NCBI GenBank assembly: GCA_023935145.1
Contig: CM043700.1
Location: 31,187,001 to 31,251,000 of the forward strand
Reading direction: 5' to 3'
From: Bretschneidera sinensis
Taxonomy: Eukaryota; Streptophyta; Magnoliopsida; Brassicales; Akaniaceae
DNA: 64,000 nt
Under the pieces are notes generated by a model, which made no database searches, was not told where the DNA came from, and saw only the letters and a list, made by a program, of their open reading frames with translations. The translations under genes were made by a program, and so were the position numbers. Shown piece by piece: positions 56,386-64,000 of this stretch. How positions within the stretch are numbered: position 1 is the stretch's first letter; the number at the start of each line of letters is the position of its first letter.

Positions 56386-57643
56386 TGTTGTGACGATTAT
56401 CTACCTAAATAAATATGCAAATATCCGTCCTAGTTTTACTTGCAAGTGCACAAGGTCTGTGGTAGCATAGTGTGCAAGTGCGAGATCATTTCCACATGGA
56501 TTGGTGAATTTCATTTTTAGAATTAGTTTCTTCAAGTTAAAAAGAGAAATAACAAATTTGATTGTGAGTAAATAACAATAATGAGAACATAGGACTACTA
56601 TATCCACTCTAATTATACTTTCCCACTAAATAAAGGTGTCAATGCTCTAGCCTTATCATGAATATCTAATGGTTGCCAACCTAAGGGCTTGGTCCATACC
56701 TTAGGCTATTGATCTCTCTATGCAACAAGTTAGGCATGGTGTATACTCTAAATCTTTTCTCTCTTAAGGGATTCAGCATGGGTGTATACTGAGTTGTTCC
56801 TTAAGAAAGTATGAGGGTTGTGGAGATCGGCAACCACACAGGACTTAGGGCTTGGTCCGCTCCCGGTTTCCCATATTGATTAACCCGGGAATCCGGTGTG
56901 GATATCCCTTATTACTAATGTCGAACCCAGGACTCGGTTATCCAAAGTGATTCGATTAACTTATCTATACCACAAGCATACGTTGATCAGGCACACACAT
57001 ATGAAGAATTTAAATACAAATAGGCATTAATCAAGTTAAATATTCTAACAAGGCTATAGCAAAGATAATCAATGAATGAACATATGGAAAAGCATAACTA
57101 GGGCTTCAATCGAGCCTTATAGGAGTTTAGTTACGCATGCTAAATAAACTAAACATTCTAAACATAAAAACAGAAAACTAAAACTGAAGAAGACTCGGGA
57201 GACGAGTCGTCAATTCCTCTCCTAAGCTTGCTACTTCGAATCTAGAACCAAAGGTCTGGTCTATGTGCTTTACAGGGCTATTTATAGGGTCCTTATGGTG
57301 TCCCGAAACCCTAATTTCCTATTTGGAGTCTGGAGACTTCGTTTCATATCTAGCTCTGCCGCCTCTGGAGTGATTGCACTCGAGTGTATGCGGGACGTGC
57401 TCGAGCCTTCTTCAAGTGCACTCATACTCTTGTGTGCTCGATCTCAAGGTGGCTTAGTCAACCTTGCTGGATGACAAATCTTGACTTTTGCTCCTGAAAG
57501 CTCCAATTTATCATCTTTTTGTCCAAGTCCTGTGAAAAACACATAAAACACGAAAATGAAGTAGAAACCACTAAAATATATAAAGAAAGAGTCTAACAAG
57601 TGTAAATTAAGAGGCTTAAATATGACTATTTAAGCACTTATCA
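56386..57643 (-). repeat. R1 5' LTR
   Basis: TGTTGTGACG...CACTTATCA, 1258 bp and complete, followed by CTTAA. On the minus strand the CGAGCGCA-type motifs (57360-57440) lie upstream of CCTATAAATAGCC (57288-57276). Confidence 0.9.
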
Positions 57644-57648
57644 CTTAA

Positions 57649-59522
57649 CCCGAAGAAAGATGAGTCTATTACTAGTGATTTTGAACAGTGTAAGAGTAAC
57701 ACACAATAGGTGGAGCTAGGAAGTTTTGATTAAGATACTATGCAGAACATTTCCACACAGCTTGTTTCTGAATAGAGTGAGAATTTGGGTGAAAAACAAG
57801 CTCAACAGATTCATGATGAACCTTACAACATTGCCAGACATAGATTAAGAAGAGAGACTAGACTACCATCGAGGTACAATAATATTGTTTTGTCTAGTAA
57901 TACTGATGTTATTGCCTATACTTTGTCAGTTGTGTAAGAAACTAGTGTTGCAGGTAAACCTTCTACATATACAGAAGCCATTACTTGTGTAGTTTCTTCA
58001 AAGTGGCTAGTAGCCATGCATGAAGAGATGAAGTCTCTTGAGAATAATTAGGCTTGGAAATTGGTAAAACCACCAATGGGTAAAAGAATAGTTGGTTGCA
58101 TACGGATATTCAAGAAAAAAAGAAGACATCACGGTGATTGAAAATGCAAGGAATAAAGCACGTTTGGTTTATAAGGGATACAGTCAGGTTTCAAGAGTTG
58201 ATTTTAATGATATATTCTCTCCAGTTGTGAAGCATAGTTCCATTCTTATTCTCTTATCATTGGTTGCTATGTAAAATTTGGAATTATAATAGCTTGATGT
58301 TAAAACCGCGTTTTTGCATGGTGAACTTGAAAAGAAAATCTACATGCATCAGCCTGAGGGCTTTGTTTTTTTTGGTAAGGAAGACCATGTTTGTTTGTTA
58401 AAGAAGTCCTTATATGGTTTAAAACAATCTCCTCGTCAGTGGTACAAGTGGTTTGACTCTTTCATGGTAAGTAATAGGTATTCAAGAAACAAGTATGACT
58501 GTTGTGTTTATCACAAGAAGCTTGCCGATGGATCATTCATTTATTTGTTGTTGTATGTGGATGATATGCTTATTTCTTGTAAAAGTAAATATGAGATTGC
58601 TAGCCTGAAAGCACTACTCAACAATGAATTTAAGATGAAAGATTTGGATCCAACTAAGACGATTCTTGGTATGAAAATCAAAATAGATAGAGGTATATGT
58701 TTGTTGTATTTGACACAAAAGAAATACATTGAGAAAGTTTTAGAACGTTTTGGCATGAAGAACACTAAACCCATTAGTACTCCTCTTGCTACCCACTTCA
58801 TACTTTCAACTGCTTTGTCTTCACAGACAGATGAAGACAAAGATTAAATATCATGTGTTCCTTATTCCAGTGCAGTTAGGAGTCTTATGTATGACATAGT
58901 TTGCACTCGTCTAGATATTGCACAGGTTGTCAGTGTGGTTAGCGGGTATATGGGTAATCCCAGGAAAGAGCATTGGAGAGCTATTAAATGGATATTTCAA
59001 TATCTTAGAGGTACTTTAGACGTATGTTTGAAGTTTGGAAGCCACAAGATCAATATTGTTGGTTACGTTGACTCGGACTTTGCAGGTGATCTTGACAAAA
59101 TAAGATCTACTACAGGTTGTGTATTTGCTCTTGGTGGTTGCACTGCTAGTTAGAAGGCTACTTTACAACCAATTGTTGCTCTGTCGCCTACAGAGGCAGA
59201 GTATATAGCTATAACAGAGGCCATCAAGGAAGTCTTTTGGTTGAGAGGGTTGTTTAGTGAATTGTGTTGGGTACATGATGCTACTGTTGTCCATTGTGAT
59301 AGTCAAAGTGTCATTCACTTGACTAAAGATCAGATGTTCCGTGAAAGAACGAGACATATTGATGTTCACTACCACTTTGTTCGAGTCATAGTTGATAGTG
59401 GTGAAATTGTTATGAAGAAAATTGGTACAGCAAATAATCCAGCAGAAATGTTCACTATACCACTTCCAGTGTCCAAGTTCGAGCATTGCTTAGACTTTAT
59501 TAGTGTTACTTACAGTATTTGA
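57649..59522 (+). pseudogene. C1 copia element, piece 3: reverse transcriptase and RNase H
   Basis: Continues C1 after the R1 target duplication. It includes the integrase-RT linker (RLRRETRLPSRYN), the RT start WLVAMHEEMKSLENN and KARLVYKGYSQVSRVDF. An open 177-residue stretch (58314-58847) carries YMHQPEGFV, SLYGLKQSPRQWYKWF and YVDDM (about 58554). RNase H has VDSDFAGD (59070), [13 protein letters not shown] (59185) and [15 protein letters not shown] (59295). The end is at 59522. Several in-frame stops are present, but this is the best-preserved part of C1. Confidence 0.88.
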
Positions 59523-59600
59523 ATTATGCCCGGGTGGGACATTTGTGGAGATGGTGAATAATATTTACTGTTTGTGAAAATTCAAGCCAATGTGGAGATT

Positions 59601-60171
59601 TATTAATTTATGGCCTGAATTTTTTGGAGTGAAAGTGGATCCATTCTCTTTTAATTGCCACGCCATTATGCAAGAGTACAAAAAGCAATAGGATAAGCAA
59701 TAATTTATATAAAAAAAAGTGATTGTTTTGGTTCTAATAGGACAAGGATTCTCCTTGTCCTTGCACACACACACACATATATATATATATATACACACAC
59801 ACATACCTATTTCTTTTCTTTTAACATTAGACAACAGAGAGAAAGACAAAATAGAGCAACATAGAAAAAGCTACAGCAGATAGAGTTTACAACAAACAGA
59901 TCCCTATGAACGGTTGCTTCTTTTATTCTAAGCTATTATAGTTTCCTAATTAAATTTGTGGTAGCTTAGATTAGAGTGTATTTGGGGATTTGGACTTAGC
60001 GAGTTTTATCTCTCTTCTGATTTGGGTTTAGAGAGTTTATCTCTCTTGATTTGTACTCCAATTTTGATTATAGTTGAATCTCTCACCATCGTCCGTGGAC
60101 GTAGGATTTTTAGCTCTGAACCACGTAAATTTTCTATGTCTGTTTATTTTTCCGTTGATTTATTCCTAACA
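59601..60171 (+). repeat. C1 3' LTR
   Basis: TATTAATTTATGGCC...TTTATTCCTAACA, 571 bp. TGTTA/TAACA ends are expected and the first pair is mutated to TA. It is preceded by a purine-rich AATGTGGAGA. It contains CA and TA microsatellites at 59763-59810. No 5' LTR partner is in the window. Confidence 0.65.
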
Positions 60172-60379
60172 AACTTAATAATTAGGAATTCTAGAACCAA
60201 TATATAAAATGACTCAAAACAATATAAGTTTGACTCTTCACAACTTTCTGCTCTATTCACTTACTTACGTTGACTACTATATTAATAAGTCAAGATACAA
60301 TCTTTTCTTTAAGAAAACATTAATGAAAAAAATACTAGGACTAGTAAAAATAAAATTATTGCAACATAGCACATGAAAA
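60172..60379. other. Unassigned spacer
   Basis: AT-rich, with no ORF or repeat I can name. The sequence to the right may belong to a decayed minus-strand gypsy relic. Confidence 0.35.
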
Positions 60380-60640
60380 TTTGACTTATGCTCCCGCATC
60401 ATTCTCTTCCACTTGAGAAGAACTCGACTTAGAGTTCAAAATCATATATTCCCAAGATATTCTTTGATTTGCTTGAGTTTCTTAACCCAAAATCAATGCA
60501 TCTTTAGAACTTTTGTTGCCTTTCCAATGGACTATATTTGAATTTAAGTACCACAACGAGTAGTAATGGATCCCTTATCAAGCACATCAATGGTTTTTCG
60601 AGGAGTGTTTGCTTTAATAGCCTTAAACTCATCAAGCTTC
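60380..60640 (-). pseudogene. Possible end of a minus-strand Ty3/gypsy pol
   Basis: On the minus strand the order RKTIDVLDKGSITTR then GAGTTCTTCTCAAGTGGAAG and AGAATGATG resembles the pol end and pre-LTR region of many plant gypsy elements (PITRARA-type stretch, then a purine-rich tract). Stops intervene and no pol core or LTR can be identified, so this is tentative. Confidence 0.3.
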
Positions 60641-60742
60641 AGATTTATCAGCATACTCATAGTATGAATAAAGATCACTTCTGTTGAAAACAAGACCGAT
60701 TAATATTCCAGTTTGTAGCTTCTTTTCATTATCATGACTTTC

Positions 60743-61051
60743 TCAACATTTACAAAAGCGTATGCCCCTCCTCATTTTTGCAAGTTTGTTTAAAAGCTTT
60801 ATAAAATAGCTCACTTGATTTCGAGACAACATACTTGTATGAACATATTTTGTATTATGTCTAAACCTTTGAATTTCTTCAAGTATTTCATTACCATCTT
60901 GAGTGTTAGTTCTTGCACCAAGATAAATGGTAGTCAAATACCAATCAAAGAATTTGCAATTCCTACCTTCATAAGAATAATACAATTTGTTTGTGTTTTT
61001 TATGGACTCGGAGATCCTCATAGCAACTTTCACACCACAATTGCATTCTCA
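60743..61051 (-). pseudogene. GRF-type zinc-finger protein fragment
   Basis: The minus strand is open from a TGA just before 61051: CNCGVKVAMRISESIKNTNK, then LYYSYEGRNCKFFDWYL. This fits the GRF zinc finger C-x-C-G...C...C-x-F-F-x-W, except that the third cysteine (expected in YYSCEG) is a tyrosine. About 60 further residues follow, with a coiled-coil-like stretch but no known domain. GRF domains bind nucleic acid or protein and occur in many short plant proteins, some spread by transposons. Loss of a zinc ligand and the stop directly upstream point to a dead fragment. Confidence 0.6.
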
Positions 61052-61066
61052 GTTTGTGATAGTTAG

Positions 61067-61680
61067 TTCCCAACCAACTTCATTGACACCAGAATAAAGC
61101 ATTTCCCTTTAATTGTATAGAAAATTACCAAAGATGTTCATTCAAACATTTCCTCAAACACATAACAAATAAATGTAACAAAGCACCTAAAAAAACACAA
61201 CAACCATTTCCGAAATTCCATTATTCCTAAATATAAACCTAACTCCAATCAAACTTAAACCTAATCTACATACAACCAAATAAAAATACAACCAAAATTA
61301 CCAAGGAAGAATAAAGTTAAAAAAAAAAACCAATCAACCTAAAACCGAATCAACCAAAAACCGAACACATGAAACAATTTAAACATAAAATGAAATCTAA
61401 CTCAAACTCGTTCAACAAAAAATAAGGAGAAAAGAGAAGATGAAACTACAATTTTTTAAGAAGTCGAAGATAGAGATGAGAAAACCCATGAACACCCTAT
61501 CAATTGATGAAGACGAAAAACGATGAAGAAATGGGGAGTTCTTATCTAAGTCTTAAAAAGAGAAAGTTTCAATTCGAAAAGGTACAAGTGCATATTGGTG
61601 AGGAAGAAATGAGGATCGATGAGGAGTAATGAAATGAAATTGGAGATAAATTCGAAGTTGAAGAAGATGAAATACAATTT
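61067..61680. other. Unassigned AT-rich region
   Basis: Poly-A-rich and AACC-rich low-complexity sequence with no gene that I can support. Confidence 0.4.
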
Positions 61681-61867
61681 TTAGCATGGTTATAAATTTC
61701 ATTTCGTTTCGGTCGAAACAATCGAAACATTTCTACTTCAGTAGTAAATCGAAAACGGGTTACCTTATATTCTGTTTCACTTTTTATTTCAGTTTATTTT
61801 GGACTGTTTCAGCCATTTTAGTTTGTTTCGACCGAAATGTTCGAAACACCATATTTCAGCTGAAACA

Positions 61868-61902
<35 letters not shown>
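61681..61902. repeat. Small inverted repeat with (TA)n tail
   Basis: TTTCGGTCGAAACAATCGAA (about 61707) and GTTTCGACCGAAATGTTCGA (about 61825) are partial reverse complements flanking about 100 bp. A (TA)n run follows at 61874-61902. This may be a subterminal region of a decayed DNA transposon. Confidence 0.4.
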
Positions 61903-61906
<4 letters not shown>

Positions 61907-61972
61907 TTTATTTTATTATCCCACATTGTTTAAATTTGTTTCACATGATATTTTTTGACAATTATACTTTTA

Positions 61973-63349
61973 GGTGGCGTTTGTTTTTTTAAGTGATAAA
62001 AACTAAATAGTGTTGAACCAATAAGAGGAAGTGTCGGAATGCTGAATGGTTAGGTGTTTAGACTATTTTATAACTGAACTAATTGATATATTTGAATATG
62101 TGTATTATCCTTTTTAATAACTGTTAAGAACATGACTGTTTGTTGCAAATATGAGTTAAATGCTAATTTGAACAAAGTTTTCATGTTTCATCTAAAAAAT
62201 ATTCTCAATTGTTTTTATTTTTATTTTTTAACGGATTTAGCCATAATCTCATTTTCTTTAAATAACCAGTTTAAACATAAAAATAAACTGGGTTAAATAA
62301 ATACATATAATTAATTTAATGCTTAAATAATCAATAAAATTAAAACTTAATTGAACAATACAAAAATACATGAACACAGATAAATACAAACAAAAACAAT
62401 TTGAGTTTAAATGGAATCTCAACAGTTAACTTCCCACATGATGATATCATTAATCAGGGATTTGAGGTCTGCTCTCAAAAGAGTATAGACCTCATTATCA
62501 TCCTTAATTGAATAATCTTAAAAAAATAATAACTTTGAAAAAATTCAAAGACCATTTACTCTTATCATCCCTTTAAACGGTGGCCTTTTCTCCACCAAAG
62601 AACCCGAAAGAAAACTTTACAAAGAAAGTAAAGAAGTCTGTTTTCACATCTTCAAGTATTCTCTCATTTGAAGAGGCAAAAATACTAAACTCTCTCTTCA
62701 TGAAGGCATATAAACTATAGAAATTTAGATAGAGGGGGAGAGAAGTGAGCTAATTGATAATGGAGGGAAAACCTCTAAAGTTCGTCACCCACCAAGCTTT
62801 CTTCTCAGCCGTAAGATATGGAGAACTTGAGTATCTGAAGTAACTCTTGGACAAGCTGACCAAAGATGGGTCATCTTCGACGACTGATTTGATGGTAGTG
62901 CAGAATGATATTGGGGAAACTACATTGTACACTACCGCATAAAACAACCTACGAGAGGTTTTCAGCTACTTGCTCAGGTTCTGTGATGTTGAGTCGTTGA
63001 TGGGTCATTTATTCTCTCTAGGAAAACCTTTTAATATTATTTTTCCTCTCTAGAGATATCAAAACTGTATTTTCGGGTGTGCCTAGTCCCAGAAAATGAA
63101 AGTTGGAGAGAGAGGGAGATGCAAAGGAGAATGAGAGTTGATGAGAATAGATAAAATTAGGGTGTAAGGTGTTTGTGAGATTTTGATAAAATAATTAGGG
63201 TATTTTTGTCCAAGCAACTATAATATCAATTTTAAATCTGATTCGGTCAAACCCATTAAGTATCATTAAAAGGTGAAAAACAAACGAACTTAAAAACACC
63301 ATATCTGACCGATTCAGATATGTTCCATTAAGTGCGAACAAACACCCCC
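61973..63349. mobile_element. Non-autonomous PIF/Harbinger-like DNA transposon
   Basis: Imperfect terminal inverted repeats GGTGGCGTTTGTT (61973) and, reversed, GGGGGTGTTTGTT (63349) are flanked by TTA on both sides (61970-61972, 63350-63352). TTA/TAA target duplications and G-rich TGTTTG ends are typical of Tourist/Harbinger elements. CTGAATGGTTAGG near the left end is also a common subterminal motif. It encodes no transposase. It encloses an ankyrin-repeat gene fragment. Confidence 0.5.
62760..63020 (+). pseudogene. Ankyrin-repeat (ITN1-like) protein fragment
   Basis: One frame from ATG 62760 reads KFVTHQAFFSAVRYGELEYL, then LLDKLTKDGSSS, then NDIGETTLYTTA and NNLREVFSYLLRFCD. The GET-LYTAA-(E)NNLREVFSYLL pattern is an ankyrin repeat. 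The preceding FFSAVRYGELEYLK-LL is a second, and the spacing recalls the N-terminus of plant ITN1-type ankyrin membrane proteins. Two in-frame TAA codons (62841-62843 and 62940-62942) replace likely CAA and GAA. Similarity ends near 63000, possibly at an exon border. It lies within a Harbinger-like element, so it is probably a captured gene piece. Confidence 0.6.
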
Positions 63350-63352
63350 TTA

Positions 63353-64000
63353 ATTAAGTTTAGAAAGTTTAGTAATCCAAGTATGCAATTGCTAAACATT
63401 TTTAGTTAATATTGTTTTGAATTAGTAGTGTTATATATTTTTAATAAAAAAAGTATAGGATTAAGGTAGTAATTGTGAGATTAATGAGAGATTTAGTAAA
63501 AAAAAATATAAACTCTTCTAATTACCTCATTAACTCCACTAGTTACTCTACTAAGCTCCACTTATTACTCCACTAATTCACCATCTTTGTTAACCTTAAT
63601 CCTATAAATACTCTTACTTTGAAGCCTAAAAAACACACCAAAATCTCTCTAAATACTTTCTTCTTGTAAACCGCTCTCTTTAATTTTTTGACAAAGAAAA
63701 ATATATTTTGTGGAGCTTTGAGCTTTACTTCAAGTGCAATATTGTGAGAGTTATACAACATAGTAAAGCTACATTGTTGTATTCTGGAAGTGATAAGTCA
63801 GTGAACTTGTTGCACCGGTTGAGAAAGTAACTCCCACAGTGGCTTGTATCACCTTAAAAAAAGCGAGTATCGCGTCTCAGTCCATTACTGTGTAACTTGT
63901 TACTTTCTCAAATCTTTTTCTTTTTATTTCAAGAAAATTATTATACTTGTTCCAACAAGGAGCTCTTAAAATAACGTAAATTTTGCGTTGTTTTGTGTTC
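63353..64000 (+). other. Right-edge region with a candidate promoter
   Basis: No ORF is supported. CCTATAAATACTC at about 63601-63613 is a good TATA box. It is followed by a leader-like sequence with short direct repeats (CTTGTTGCACC..., AACTTGTTACTTTCTC). It may be the promoter half of an LTR or of a gene to the right, but the window ends first. Confidence 0.3.

Larger units (their letters stand above)
24375..57643 (-). mobile_element. R1: minus-strand Athila-like Ty3/gypsy element carrying other nested elements
   Basis: The left end is TGTTGTGACGATTATC at 24375 and the right end CACTTATCA at 57643. Both are flanked by CTTAA (24370-24374 and 57644-57648), a perfect target duplication inside C1. 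The 5' LTR is at 56386-57643. The primer site TGGCGCCGTTGCT-like (minus strand, 56367-56379) resembles tRNA-Asp, as in Athila-type elements. Gag and pol are recognisable but broken. Its 3' LTR was split by F1, and its 3' non-coding part by C2. Confidence 0.88.

Noticed and set aside
61681..61958. 90-codon plus-strand ORF ending in a poly-Tyr/Ile run
   Set aside because: The run is the translated (TA)n microsatellite; no domain or homologue is apparent.

Overview
The window is plant nuclear DNA, probably from a eudicot. It is AT-rich and made almost entirely of LTR retrotransposons nested inside one another. I see no complete host gene. Family names come from reading motifs in the translations, not from a database search.

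Layout. (1) 1-1007: the 5' end (LTR and primer site) of a minus-strand element running off the left edge. (2) 1233-10883: a minus-strand solo LTR of a Tekay/Del-type Ty3/gypsy element, split at 2363/10038 by a decayed plus-strand element of the same family (2364-10037). (3) 10985-11778: a 48-bp minisatellite. It is followed by a TATA-bearing leader and a broken ORF resembling the plant Transposase_28 (putative gypsy-type transposon) domain, 12402-13200. (4) 13301-60171: an old Ty1/copia element, here called C1, cut into three pieces (13301-13457, 23783-24374, 57649-60171) by later insertions.

The first insertion into C1 is a young, nearly complete Sirevirus, S1 (13458-23782), with gag, pol and a third ORF. 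The second is a minus-strand Athila-like Ty3/gypsy element, R1 (24375-57643), with target duplication CTTAA. R1 carries a plus-strand, pol-deleted relative, F1 (ending 42612, target duplication GGCAC). F1's gag is split by a third Athila-like element, G2 (29083-36253, target duplication GTATG), whose gag is present twice as a 1.7-kb inverted repeat. R1 also carries a minus-strand copia element, C2 (44595-50479, target duplication TTATA). The chain C1 > R1 > F1 > G2 is four levels deep. A tandem duplication followed by LTR-LTR recombination explains an extra solo LTR and an extra R1 segment at 24982-27786. Right of C1 are a weak gypsy relic, a GRF-zinc-finger fragment and a Harbinger-like non-autonomous DNA transposon (61973-63349) holding an ankyrin-repeat gene fragment.

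The most striking pattern is shared by two unrelated elements, the Sirevirus S1 (copia) and the Athila-like F1 (gypsy). Each has a cluster of short CpG-rich near-palindromes just upstream of the LTR TATA box. Each then repeats the same motif, followed by another TATA-like box and a leader, immediately upstream of a third ORF with a similar plant-transposon-protein-like domain and coiled-coil tail. This suggests a separately promoted ORF3 module under the same control as the LTR.
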